Shown here piece after piece: positions 25,585 through 37,800 of a DNA stretch of 64,000 bases. The position numbers and the translations under genes are program-made. The notes under the pieces are model-generated. The model saw only the letters and a list, made by a program, of their open reading frames with translations, was not told the origin of the DNA and ran no database searches. How positions within the stretch are numbered: position 1 is the first letter of the stretch; every line of letters begins with the position of its first letter. This stretch comes from Arctopsyche grandis (taxonomy: Eukaryota; Arthropoda; Insecta; Trichoptera; Hydropsychidae), in contig NC_135355.1 in the NCBI RefSeq assembly GCF_051622035.1, positions 25,771,986 through 25,835,985 on the forward strand. Reading direction: 5' to 3'.

Positions 25585-27247
25585 ACCGATAATACGCACC
25601 ACTTACAGGTTTAACATAAAGATAGACCGCATACTACCAACAAAAAGGCCGTTCACCGAGCAATTTATCAATTAAATCACCCAGAAAATCGCTCGACTGA
25701 TTGAGCAATATGCTGGACAATTATATGCCTTTTTAACGGCGGGCAACATAATACAGATTTCGTTCACAATATTGATTGATCCGGACACAAACCTAGTTCG
25801 TAGCTAGACAAAATATTTTCTAAGCAATAACAATTAACAATTTTCCGATTTCCATTTCCATGGCGCAGTTTTATTTTTGCAAAATCTCATTTGACGAAGA
25901 TTTTCAAAAACGCAATGGAACAAATTACCGCTCAATTTACTTATCGACAGCAAACTAGGAATTTTTCGCTCAATTCGCATAAATTGATTGCGAACACACA
26001 TCAAAGTATCGCCACAAAGTATAAGTTTAATTACGTTACATGTATGTAATAAATAATTTATCAACGAAAGGCGTTATTGATAAGACCAGCGACGGGATGA
26101 AACAGTTGCGAATTAATATCGTCATGTGTCATAAACTGCAACGCGTGCACATGCATTTCAAAACTCAATAATACACACATCAATACATATCTTCGGAAGC
26201 TATCTATCGAGGTCGAGAAGCCGCGCAAATGTAAACAATGCGACGATCAATCCGGCACACGGTTGATTTCAATTTTATAAAATCCCAATTGAACATAATA
26301 ATAAAATTGATATGTGCTTATGTAATCAGGTGTTTGGACGACTTGAATCAACACTTACAATAGACAATTTCGAGACGATAATATAATATACAAATATACC
26401 AAATACTAAAACATTATTACGCGACAGGACACAACCCACGTAGAAATGCATTTCCCTGAAGAGAATATTGGAAATTGAACAATTGAAAACTGAAAAGCGT
26501 CAAATACTTTCACTGGTTAAATATGTATCGGGACATACATAGAAGGTTCAATGACACAATCTCGCGCATCGGAACTTTCACGATGCATCATCATCACCCG
26601 AATGGCACCGCTTCAATTTTCAGGTTCAATATATTCACCTTTCACTTCATATCCTATCAATGATGAAGGACGGATAATTGATCATATAGTTAACGACCAT
26701 TAATCAAACTTTTGAAGCAATTTCGTCAGTACAAAAGTATCGTATGATCGACAATTGACTAGTGATTCGAATCCAATTTACTAAGGGCAAAACACACACT
26801 GAGTGGTACGTTTTTCTTTTTAGATACATACTTTTAAACATGCGAAAAAAACGCAGCCCATATACATGGTACACAGTCCCAAAAATCGCCCCCTGGAGTG
26901 TTTTCGGTAATATTTTATCCTTGCTTGTTTGACAGTGATCGATAACGGTGAATCCAATATTTTAAGAAATGTAGGAGAAACTTGTCGGTTTCTGCACGTG
27001 CAACTACACCCAAATTTTGGAAGACAAGGCACGTGACTTCCCATACCGGTCCGTGTTGACGGCTCCAGAAACGAACCTGCCAATCTATCACCGCATCGAA
27101 CTAATCATAAAACTTAAGACTTTTTTACGCGATTAGACGACATAAAGTCATCTCGGAGTCATTACAAAAAGGCGTTATCATCATTACATTACATACACCT
27201 GTAAACACCCAGAACTAAATGCGTCGAAATTACGCAGTATGTATGTG
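25585..27247. other. No recognised gene
   Basis: AT-rich. Contains the partner (26815-26950) of the diverged repeat at 16380-16560. No coding frame shows conserved motifs. Confidence 0.4.
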
Positions 27248-28154
27248 CAGGACTGTGGAGTCGGAGTCGGAGTCGTCGAAAATCGATCGACTCTGGCTCA
27301 GCTTTCGCGTTTAAGTCGTATTTACTTATTATTATTATGGATATTAATATAGAATAACGAGTGACTCACCGATACCCAAGGTATGCACATCTGAGATCTT
27401 TCTATCATTGTCTATTTCTCATGTCAAATTGAGAAGGATTATTCGCTCAGATCTTTTATTCCAAATTCGTATATTTTATAAGCATCATATCATCATTTAC
27501 AGTCATTCACCATCCACCGCTGGATGGAAGCCTCTCTATCACGCTTCCATTCGTCTCTGTTTTGCGCAACTCTCATCTCTCTCACATCACACATTTTTCT
27601 AATTTCATCCACCCTTTTACATTATGTCGGGTACAATTTCAGCACTTTCTTTTAAAAAAGTGACCCGCCCATTGTAATTGCGATCTATTCATTCTCTCCA
27701 CTATATTAACTACCCTTGTCATACTCCTCACCCACGTATTCGTTTCCGTTTTCCGTCTCTTCTCGTTATTCCGAGCATACAGCATTCCGTACTTCTTCGA
27801 GTTCATTGGACTTTATACAGCATTCTAGGGTTGAATGCCCAAGTTTCGTGTACATTCATACGTCATCACTGGCAAAAAAACATCGATCGAAGATCGTTTT
27901 CTTCAGGCAGAGTAGCATTTTTTTATTATTTAAAAACGACGTTCATTCACCTAAATGGACTCCATCCTAGTTTCATTTGTCTATTTATTTTCTCCTCATT
28001 TCTACCGGACATGTCGATAACGTTATAACGATTTCTATCAACTCACTATATTAATATACCCCACTCTAAATTAGTACTCCAGAGATATTCGCAAACTAAT
28101 CCTAATGGGAAAAAAATTCAATTTGTGTTCAATTTCAACGACTCCACAGCCCTC
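27248..28154. mobile_element. hAT-like element, CAGGGCTGTG family, copy 4, with a nested RTE fragment
   Basis: The left end is CAGGACTGTGGAGTCGGAGT and the right end CGACTCCACAGCCCTC. The outer base has mutated and the flanking 8-mers do not match. The ends enclose a truncated RTE copy (27484-28018), so the retrotransposon entered an already inserted DNA element. The relative order of insertion is therefore DNA element first, RTE second. Confidence 0.7.
27484..28018 (-). pseudogene. 5'-truncated RTE-like fragment
   Basis: Read on the minus strand, this matches the C-terminal ~180 codons and tail of the element at 19424-22430. It has point changes, a deletion after about 27650 and frame breaks. 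The 3' tail is ATGATGATATGAT-like. Dead copy. Confidence 0.85.
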
Positions 28155-29157
28155 GCAATATTACACGTCTGGAAATATTCCGAGCAGTCTCCATTAAAAC
28201 TTTTTTTTGCATGATGGGTACACACTACGGAGCAACAAGTGTACGAGCGCGCAAGCAAAAACGCAACGATATATTGGCAATAATTTTTCTTTTCGTATGG
28301 CGTAGAACGTTTTTGTGTCACGGCCTCAACTCATGTCATATAACATTCGACATTGGTTCGTCAAAGTTTTACCACCAAGTCGTGGAACGCGAGAGGATCA
28401 GACTCCTGACCAAGGATCAGCAGAGGAAAAGGGTCAAGGTCACGCCTGATTCGAATAGGTCGGTGATAACCTAGACCCGCTTACCGGCGGGTAAAAGTCG
28501 ATCGGTAGATGTAAAGTTAGACGTATACCCAAACCATGTATAATAACTACTATGTACTACTACTACTACTACTACATGCCGAAAGCGCATGCGTTTTAAA
28601 CGCCCAAATGTGACACGATAATATAGTAAATATGTATATACGAGTAAGCAAGCTGAAACATCTGATGGTGTTGCATTGTAGTAGATGGTGCAGTGGCGTA
28701 ATAGTAAATACGCCGAGTGGTACTCGTCGTGATACCCCAGAGTGAAAGGCGACACATTTAGACGATTGTTCTTCGTCGTTGCAAGTTTATTTTGTGGAAA
28801 TGAAGACGAGCTCGTGGAAAGATTTCGTAGAATATTCAAGGAGTTGAAGAAATTTATGTCGCTTGGTTAAAAATAAATATACATATATTGTTGTAGGATT
28901 TGGTTTATATCGTGTAGGGTTCATAGTACAGAGCGTGTATGGGTCGAATGTTTATGGGCTACCTAGCAAATTTAACCATAGATGAGCCACTTGCCCTGGG
29001 CCATGCCCGTCTTCAAGATGTACAATAAAACACTGTGTGATCTAATCCAAGTGCATCATTTGAAACTCCTTGCATCCCGATCCTACATATATATTTAAGA
29101 GTAAAATTTTCATCTTATGACCCGTCACAAAAGAATAAAATAACCTAACGAAATCAC
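28155..29157. other. No recognised gene
   Basis: Contains a short CTA-repeat (about 28554-28574) and overlapping open frames on both strands at 28210-28840 without motifs. Confidence 0.4.
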
Positions 29158-29710
29158 TTAACCCTTTGGATGCTGACCAACGCCGATCGGCGTTTTGCCA
29201 ATAAGTCCATAGGCCTGAAAAACGCCGATAGGCATTTTATTTTGAGCATGTACAAAGTAAACAAGAATACTACCCGCTAAATGCATTGAACATGGGTCGT
29301 GTAATCCGTGTCATTCATTTGTCAATGTTTATAAAGACTGGTTTACATCGGAATTTCTGAATTTATAACCATAGCAGAATTTCCCGATGGAAATCCCTAG
29401 CTGCTGAGTATTTTAAACTGTGACTTGGCATTTAGATTGTGAGCATTACATTTTAACAACAATGAAGATGGAACTAGTTTTGAAAAAATACATTCATTAA
29501 TAGACTTCTTTTATATTGTTGTAAGATATATTAGAGAGTCTAAACACACCTTTACAAAACTCGAAATCCTCGGCGGTAGTTATCTAGGGTAGTGATCTAT
29601 GGTTTGTTTGGATTAGCTACAATTTTTGTACTGGCATTCTATTGGATTTCAAAATAATTCTAGTTGGAAATGTTGGCGAAATTTTCGGACGTGAACACTC
29701 AAATGGTTAA
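29158..29710. mobile_element. piggyBac-type (TTAA) non-autonomous element, copy 2
   Basis: A 553-bp element from TTAACCCTTTGGATGCTGA to CACTCAAATGGTTAA, with TTAA at both ends (29158-29161 and 29707-29710). A subterminal palindrome around CGCCGATCGGCG lies near the left end. The interior aligns with copy 1 at 18473. Confidence 0.85.
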
Positions 29711-29806
29711 AAATGTCATTGTCAAAGAAGAGAAATTCAAGAAAAATGAGTATCTGTAATAGTTTTCTTCACGGATTACATACATATATTTATACATACA
29801 TACATT

Positions 29807-30255
29807 TAGCCAGCAGTATGTCTTAATGGTAGCGTGTATGTTTAGCACCAAGTGATCAATGGGTTCGATTCGCCATACTGCCGGTTAGATTTGGGGGTAT
29901 TTGTGACTCCAAATCGATCGTTTCTTATCAGGGTTTGCAAATTTTATCTGATCATTGTTGAAACGGTTCCTCAAAATTGGCAAAAAATCATCTTTCCTGT
30001 TGTCACAAATCATCTGTATTTATTGTGTGTATAATTTGTTAAAATTATGTACAAAATCTAAATGCATAGATGTCTCAATGGATTAATTCTGTAATTAATT
30101 TATTAATTAAATGTTATTTCGTGTTCTTCAGCTTCTGGAAATACAGTGATTTATATAATAAAATGCTGCATTGTTTGTAATTAATTGTCCAGGAAGGCGC
30201 ATTGGGGCTTCCCGTCAAGCCTTCCTGGTATATATCTATATAAAAATAAAATAAA
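29807..30255 (+). mobile_element. tRNA-derived SINE with 3' hairpin tail
   Basis: The 5' head folds like a tRNA: GCAGTATG near the start pairs with CATACTGC about 65 nt later, as an acceptor-type stem. An internal box-A-like TGGTAGCGTG and a box B GGGTTCGATTCGC (RNA polymerase III promoter) lie between them. The body contains TCCAAATCGATCG and TTGTTGAAACGGTTCCTC, shared with 18063-18370. The 3' end carries a perfect 10-bp stem CCAGGAAGGC/GCCTTCCTGG with loop GCATTGGGG, then an A/T-rich tail. The tail hairpin resembles the 3' end of the LINE at 36940-38765, which suggests that LINE's enzyme mobilises it. Confidence 0.8.
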
Positions 30256-33200
30256 TATATGTACATATGTCAGATGCAGAGTTCACACATGTAAAGGAAG
30301 TAATGGAATCAAATTTGTAACACGGATTTAAGAAATCACTAAAAATTGATCCACTAACTCTTTAAACTGGAAGATCTCAATTGAATTAGAGTACATATAA
30401 AGAACGGTAGTCCAAGAAAACACTCTCTGCAGTGCCGTAAATTGAAATTGGTCGACCCAAAAGGACTCGAAACGAACAAATAATCTTAATCTATGCAGGA
30501 CTTCAGTTGAGTCAAGTAGCAAGATTGAGCAACTTGATTCAAAATGTTCTATATCCCAGGTCAATTTCACATAAGTGTAAAAAAGATTCGTAAGTAATTA
30601 TAGCGCAAGTTTTGTTTAATAAATTTCATTCAAACTTGACTATAGAGTTGAAGAGTCTAATATATTGATATGTATTATCAAATGCAAAAAAATGACAAAA
30701 TCGCCATCTTAAAAGGATGCAAAGTCAAATTATAAACATCAGCAACACAACGTAAAATAATACATATTTCTGTAATTCTATTTATGAAACATTGTTAAGA
30801 AAATATTCCAGACAAAGAAATTTTTTTCGATTAAAAAAACGATTACACAAATGAGAAATATCATTAACTCAATATTCACGATATGAACGTACATTTATAA
30901 CAGAAAAACTAGGTAACTTTTTTTATATAAAAAAAAAGATTATTCTATAATAAATATGTACACTTGTTGTCAATCTAGGTTTATCGCAATTTATATACAT
31001 ACATACTGTTATTTATCGAAATTCTAAATGACGTTTTTAGGATTAAAGCTTTCGCATCCCAATATATAAATTCACAATATATAATGGTTAACATCAAAAT
31101 TAAATAATATAATATTTAAAATCGATTGCAAGATACATATTTACAAACCATGAATAATAATTGAGTATTTGTAGCAGCTGAATCACAAACCCAAATAAAA
31201 CAATGAACTATATTGAAATTATAATAAACGGAAAAACAAGATAGTTTAGATGAGAAAATTAATGAGCTTAGAAAAATTCATTAAATATTAATTCCCTACC
31301 TTTGAACAAATATCACTTAATTTTAAACTATGTCAAATGTAATAAACAAAGATAAATGAAATCGGGACAAATGTACACTAAAAGACTGAATATACCAACG
31401 GCCTCAACTACGTACATATATTAGGTTGTAGGTAGACCCAATAAAAATCAATAGATAATTTATTTGGCTGTCCACAATGTATAGATAATTTATATTTAAA
31501 GTAAAATTTAAGGCTTTGAAGAAAAGTCACTTTTAGCCACACATGCTAAAGGTGGAAATAACAAATGGAATGGATAAGAATTGAACAGACATATGTTTAT
31601 GAAAATTCTTGTTGTCCCATTCCTGCACTATATTTACCTGACCAGAAATTTCTATATTAGAAATAAAAAATATCGAGTAAAAGAAAAACAATAGTAGGAA
31701 TAAAATATGACAAAAAAATATTTTAACATTATAAACTGTATCTCCTTTCAGAATAGTGGAATTGTAATAATGTACAAAGACTTGTTTATCTTCAATCGGT
31801 TGAATTTTTAAGATATCGATATTGCGATTATTTAATATTTTTATACAAACATTCTAACAAGAGTGTCGCTATTTCTTTTTTAAGCGACATATTGTTGAAA
31901 CGTGATTGACCTCAAATACGCATGTGTACAGCTATATTTACGTGTTCAGCATCACTAAAGCAAGTATTTCGATTTAGGCATCGAAAAATCTGAAGAATAT
32001 TAAGAAGATTGTCTTGAAAAAAATATGCCTTCTCTAGTGTACATATTAAACATATATATAATTCAATTTAGATGGGAACACTATTCTTAGTTTAAAACAT
32101 AATTTAGAAACCTCTACTGAGATTCAACAGTTGATCAGTTGAACCCAACAGTGTATCCGTTATATGCATAATTTCCGGGAAAAAATATGGTTTTAATTTC
32201 TTAAACCTACAATTAAAAATTCGTTTTAATTTGTTACAAAAAACAAAACATAGAATAATAATGAACTGGTTACTGAGCGATGTCAAATTCATTAAACTCA
32301 TGTTGTTGTCAAACCATCGAGACCTCGTCAGGCAGGACACCTTGTGCAGATAGGCAACACCTTATCGGCGAAACATCTTACATTTACAAAACCAAAAGGA
32401 AAACAAAGTGCAGTAAAACCACATCGCAAACGACTGGACGAAGTCGAGTAAGACATACATACATGAAGAGTATACTGATAAATATATTTACCAGGATAAA
32501 CAGTGGATATCTACATAGGAGGCATGGAATACTTGGATATATATCAATGCACTCCAGGTCGCGGTCATTATAATAAACAGAGCTGTAGAGCAATAATACC
32601 TAGCAATGAAAGTAAAAAAAATACTTCGAAATGTCAGTAAAAGTGGACAAATGGGATAGAAAACAGGTTTCAGACAATATGCAAACATATGGGCAAATCA
32701 CAAATTGAATAAAAATTTAAGCATACTGATGAGAACGGGGCAATGCATTTTCCATAATGATAAATCATCTTATCGGACGATATTGTAAAAAAAAAGAACA
32801 AATTGGTTGTAGAACCAAATGTAAAATTCTATTCCGATTCCTATACTGGGAGACACCTAATTTTGAAAGTTTACAGTTTCTTGGCACTTATAATAAATGT
32901 AAATTTATTATATATGAAAGAATCCGTAGTCACATTTAATATAACATTCAAAGACTATTCCATTAAAATTTCATTCTTTACCTTATTTTTTCTTCTTCAC
33001 AACCAGCTATACACACATCATTTGACTAAAGTATTAATAACGATTGATTATTTCTGCTAAGAATCAACAGTTATTGTATATGGTGTGCAAAAAATATATT
33101 TCAGTATTATTATTAATTAATTAGCACGATTGTGTTATAAGCATCTAAGAAAGAAAATGTGAGCTTATATATCTTAAAACGTTGATGAAATATAGTTTTA

Positions 33201-34690
33201 TTAATTCTGGAGTTCCCGTTAGATGTACTATCTGCTAGGCACATTGTATTCCTCTTTTATTGATAAATTTAGCTGTATATTATTAAAATAAAAATTTCAT
33301 TCCTTGTCATTTCATTCAGCATGTAACCATGTTGAATGAAAGTTACTGCTAAAAGCAACAAATATATTGATTTCAATTCTCAATTTATATAATACACTAA
33401 TATTGTTATATTTTTTGGATGTACACTGTAACTACATAATTTATGGGACAGTATGTAGTAATCGGCATTTTAGATAATTATACACAAAACTATTTTTTAT
33501 AAAAGCAATACACCAAATATGTTTGACAGTTTAAACCAGCTCCTGAGCCGCATGCGGCACTTTGCATGATTAAGTGTAGTTCTCAGAATCACTTGTACTT
33601 TACGTAATATTGGCAATATAAAACGATAAAACGTAATTTTGGTTCGGCTTTAATATACAAATACATATTGTTTTCATGGATGCGAGTTTTATATATATGT
33701 ATACAAAATTTGTCATAAATTCCGTTACCATTATGTATTTTATTGGTTTTTTTTTCTAGAATTTAATCGATAGGTGTATTGTATATATTTCATTTTAAAT
33801 GTTCCAAACGTCTAAAAAATTTTAAACGGATAAACTACACGGCAATTCTTGTATTCATTTCTAAATTTCAATAATCTGCCCGACTGCCTGAATATTCTCT
33901 ATGAGAATCCGTATTTTTCACAAAATAATAGATTATACCTTTCTATCAATTAAATTTAATACAGCTTCTTTAAAGTTATCTTCGTCCTTACAAATAATCA
34001 GACGAGTATTTCTCCAACTGTGGTGATTGCTGTTGATCATAGATTCAATTTTAGAAGTAACCAGTTAAAGACGATATCTAGGAATCTTTGAATATTATTA
34101 TTTTAGAATACTCTTGATAAATTCCTCGGAGGGAAAAGAAAAGCTGGAATTTTACACAGTTCGTAAATATGAAAAAATAATAATGATATTACTATCATTT
34201 AACGGATTTCAACATTTTTAATTATTTAAATCATTTATTTTATAAAAACCAGGTTCACTTTTAACCAAGCTGTAAACCATAAATTTTTTTTTTAAATTTA
34301 TTTATCGATATTTCGGATGAACATATGTCGGCATCATATCTATGAATGAAAGTTTAAATAATATGAAATTTAAGGGATTTGAAAACACACCGTGTTGACG
34401 GCCTTTGAATGAAATTTGATCAATAACACAGTGTACGTATTACGGGTCCGTAATGAATTAAATCATAATTTAGAACTAATTACATGTTAACAAAACAATA
34501 TGTTCCAAACTTTTCCCAATTTGGCTCACTGTTCGACGAAGGTTCTCTGACGACCGATTCTAAATAATAAAAAAAAAAAACTACATACATACAGATATAT
34601 GTATGAACCTCGCGACAATTTCCAAATGGTGAAAATTGCGTCAAAATATATTTCATCACATGAGACGATAAGATGATAACACACAACATG
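30256..34690. other. 4.4 kb of AT-rich DNA with no recognised features
   Basis: I read both strands for coding motifs, inverted repeats and RNA genes and saw nothing I can support. The open frames here are short and AT-driven. It may be intergenic or a long intron. Confidence 0.45.
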
Positions 34691-34694
34691 GGAA

Positions 34695-35580
34695 ATGATA
34701 AAAGATGGACAATTACGAGTGCATATCTTCGCGCGAACAAATCGTGTGACAAATCGGCTGGTGAGAGGCTGGAGAAGGTCAGTGACAGCTGACAGCGACA
34801 GCTCTGACGGGGGAGGGGAGGGCAGGGGGAGGGGAGGGGGAGCCACCCAACAGGTGGCGCGCGGGCGAAGAACGTACCACGCGCGCCCCCCAGTTTCGAT
34901 CCGGATTCGGCGAGTGTCGGCGTCCCTCTCGCACCCGCACGAAAGCGCACGAGTGCGAGCGAGACGCCACCAAAATACTATGGCCCGACCGACGGTGAAA
35001 CGGCCATCGCCATTACGGACGATCACAGCGAGCTTCGCGCGGAGGGCGGGGGTGGGGGCGGGGGCGGGGGAGGGAGAGGGGGAGGCGAGGGGCGAGGGGC
35101 GAGGGACCCTTCCAGCCAAACGACTCGACGACTCGACGACTCGACACTCGTCACATTCGACCGTTGCACATTCCTGTGCGCGGGGTGCGGGGTGCGGGGT
35201 GCGTGGTGCGGGGTGCGGGGTTGCGCGGGGGGCCAAGTCTCGAGCCGTGCTTGTGGTGTGGTGGTGTGGTGGTGTGGTGTGTCGGTGTGCGAGTGGCAAG
35301 TGTGTCGGTGTTGTTATGCTCACCGTCGCTTGTTCATGAGCCGTAGCCGTAGCCGTAGGGGGGCGGCGGGAGCGGGCTGGCGGCGCAGCGACGTCCCATG
35401 TCTCGGGGCGGCGGGCGGCGAGGGGCGGCGGGCGCGGGCGAGGGGGGCGGCCGAGGGGGGCGGGCGGGGGGGGGGCGCGGCCGGCCGAGGCGCCGCACAA
35501 GATGGACTCGTCCGCAACTCCGCGACTCCGACACCACTCACCACTCACCACTGTCGCCAGTCGACACTGACTGCTCCTAA
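34695..35580. promoter_or_regulatory. GC-rich island, CpG-rich, possible promoter
   Basis: An abrupt change from AT-rich to extremely GC-rich sequence, with dense CpG, G-runs (GGGGGGCGGGCGGGGG-like) and local tandem units: CGACTCGACGACTCGAC near 35121-35145, GCGGGGT repeats at about 35178-35225, and GTGGTGT repeats at about 35250-35285. Long open frames exist on both strands simply because stops are AT-rich, and their translations are Arg/Gly/Pro/Ala low-complexity. Plausible roles are a CpG-island promoter or 5'UTR of an unseen gene. A short Met-initiated frame at 35398 cannot be distinguished from noise. Confidence 0.5.
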
Positions 35581-35625
35581 GCTGACCCGAACTACGACCA
35601 TTGCCGTTCGACCATTTTCCGAATT

Positions 35626-35856
35626 TCCTTTGGTTCGGTGATTACTAGTCAAATGTGAACCGGTCACAGGACAACCGGTCGCTCTAGATCGGTCACACGT
35701 GATCACCCGTCACACCCTAAAATCGGTCACGAGAAAACTAGTTGACTGATTTTAGGGTGTGACCAGTTTTAGTGTGACGGGTGATCACGTGTGACCGATC
35801 TAGAGCGACCGGTTGTCCTGTGACTGGTTTACATATGACTAGTAGTCCGTTTACAT
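35626..35856. mobile_element. Modular palindromic element 1 (GGTCAC-type)
   Basis: Arms at 35663-35714 and 35773-35824 are a perfect 52-bp inverted repeat, containing GACAACCGGTCGCTCTAGAT and CACGTGATCACCCGTCACA. An inner second inverted pair is CACCCTAAAATC/GATTTTAGGGTG. The arms are built from repeated GGTCAC/GACCGGT modules. The outer ends read ACTAGTCAAATGTGAAC and, on the complementary strand, TAAACGGACTACTAGTC. A diverged relative lies at 45647-45925. No coding capacity. Confidence 0.8.
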
Positions 35857-36939
35857 TTCCTTTACACCGAGTTGATACGATACGAGTGTACGGGCCGAAT
35901 GCATCAATTTGGTACTTTGCAATTACTCGTACGTGAATCGGACGTTGCCAAGTTACAAACAACGAGTGACTAAACTGGCAAACTCTCTTGTCGAGTCAAC
36001 TCGTTATAACACACTTCTCCCAATTGCATCGAACGAGTTGACAATAAGCGATGAACAGATTAACGCTGTGGATAATCAAAACACATTTCACATATTATTT
36101 TACTTAATAATTACGTACGAGTGGTCACACGGAATATTTTTATGAGGACGGTCCGCAGGTTCTGCCTAAGGTGACCAGTTGATATATATGTATATAACAC
36201 GAAAATTCACTATATTTTAACCCCTCTCCATTCCCTAAAATAATGGTAAAAAAAATACCATTTATGTCTAAATAAGATTTCAAATAATCATCAATTCTTT
36301 TTTTAACAATAAAACAATTTTTATGTCTTTGTATTTGTACGTTTATCTAAAAAAAATGGCAAAGTTTTAAACCGATCGGAAAAATGTAGGAATATTGCCT
36401 GAATGATTAGTTAAGTAAAACATAGAATAACTTTGTAAAAAAAGAATGAGAAATTTTATGAATGTTTTCTTCGAATATTTATTTTTTTCATATACAAATT
36501 TAAATTATATGGATCAATTGCAGTGATCAAAAACTGTTAAATACGAATCGATTTCGATATAAGTTAGAAAAAAAAGGGTAGTTAAGACAAAAATCTATAG
36601 TATGACCAAACGCGTAGATACATACGTTCGTGTAATATATATTTTAGAGTCATAATTATATGAAATAGGTAAAAGCAGTGATTTAAAAAAAAATGAAATC
36701 AACTTTTTGTCAAGCTTTTTAATAACGAAAAAGATTTTCAAATATCATTTAAATTAAATCTAAAGCATTTTTTTCTATGCAAATTATTTTATGCCAGGAA
36801 TGTATAAAATAATTCAATATTTCATCTTTATTTTAAAATAACTGAACACTATTCCAGTGCGTTACATTATAAAACAAAAAGCATAAACGAAAATCCTAAT
36901 TTCTAAAAAACCATTCAATTCAATTATATCCTCATTTCG
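35857..36939. other. AT-rich DNA, no gene seen
   Basis: One short frame (35909-36145, plus) lacks motifs. The rest is A/T-rich. It may hold the degraded upstream part of the LINE that becomes readable at about 36960. Confidence 0.4.
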
Positions 36940-36962
36940 TAATTTTTCCACAGCATTGCATT

Positions 36963-37507
36963 TTGCAAATGGATACTTTCATATATGATTTTGGCGCCTC
37001 TATGACATGGTCGAGTTTCGGTCACCATCCTGCGAGTTGGGACCAGCTCAGCCATATTGGTCCGTTGCTACTTTACTTCCTTCCCGCCCATCACATTGAA
37101 CAATCGTGCCTTAACAATTCCGTCGTTTCACTCCATACGCCCCATATAATATAATGAAATTGGGCATGCTTGGGTATAATTCCCTTGAACTTCGGAGAAA
37201 CTTCTCGTTAATTCGTTTCGTTCTCCAGCTATTGCGTGGTAATACGTCATGCCCGTTGTTGCTGGAACAGTTGGGACTTTATGTCCCTAATAATTATATT
37301 CGTGGTAGACATCATCATTTGATGGTTGTACCTGCTGCTCGCACAGTTCTTTTTCGAATGGCTCCTATTCCAAGAGCTATTCGACTTCTCAATGAAATCG
37401 TTGCTGCTGTCCCTGAATGTGATATTTTCCACCTTGGAGAGCGTAGATTATCGGATATTATCTTAACATATTTATCTGGTAACCTGCGCTCATCATTACT
37501 TTCTTAA
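36963..37507 (+). pseudogene. C-terminal remnant of a LINE reverse transcriptase
   Basis: Two frames are needed. 36963-37151 gives a stretch with GASMTWSSF and PASWDQLSHIG, resembling the LEYGSVVWSP region after the RT fingers/palm. 37154-37507 gives LELRRNFSLIRFVLQLLRG, CPLLLEQL, VPNNYIRGRHHHL and ARTVLFRMAPIPRAIRLLNE, the characteristic C-terminus of jockey/CR1-like elements. The frameshift at about 37150 and the absence of the catalytic core show that it is dead. Confidence 0.65.
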
Positions 37508-37800
37508 TTTGAATGTGATGAATGAGTGGAATCTTAATCTACTCTCTTCCATTTGGGCCTCGCTGTGATTTTATTTTTTATTCATATTTTGTTTTATTTT
37601 ATTTTACTTTTTCTTTCTCCTTTGTACATTTTTATAAACTATTTTAATTTTTTTCAGTGTAAACAAAGAATGGGATTTATAGATTTTATTTTTGATTTTT
37701 ACACTTTTGTTATTTTTTTTTCTCTCTGAATGATGTATTATTTTCCTTTTGTTACTTTTTTTTTATTATTTTATTTTACCATGTTTTCTGCTTTTGCTTT

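Noticed and set aside
28211-28839. Overlapping 87- and 122-codon frames
   Set aside because: No recognisable domain, no splice context, and both strands are open.
29807-29885. A functional tRNA gene
   Set aside because: Box A and box B and an acceptor-like stem are present, but the unit continues into a SINE body and tail and has no intact cloverleaf or clear anticodon arm.
34480-35641. Several 150-340-codon frames on both strands in the GC-rich island
   Set aside because: All are Arg/Gly/Pro/Ala low-complexity, overlap each other in several frames and have no domains. They arise because stop codons are rare in GC-rich DNA.
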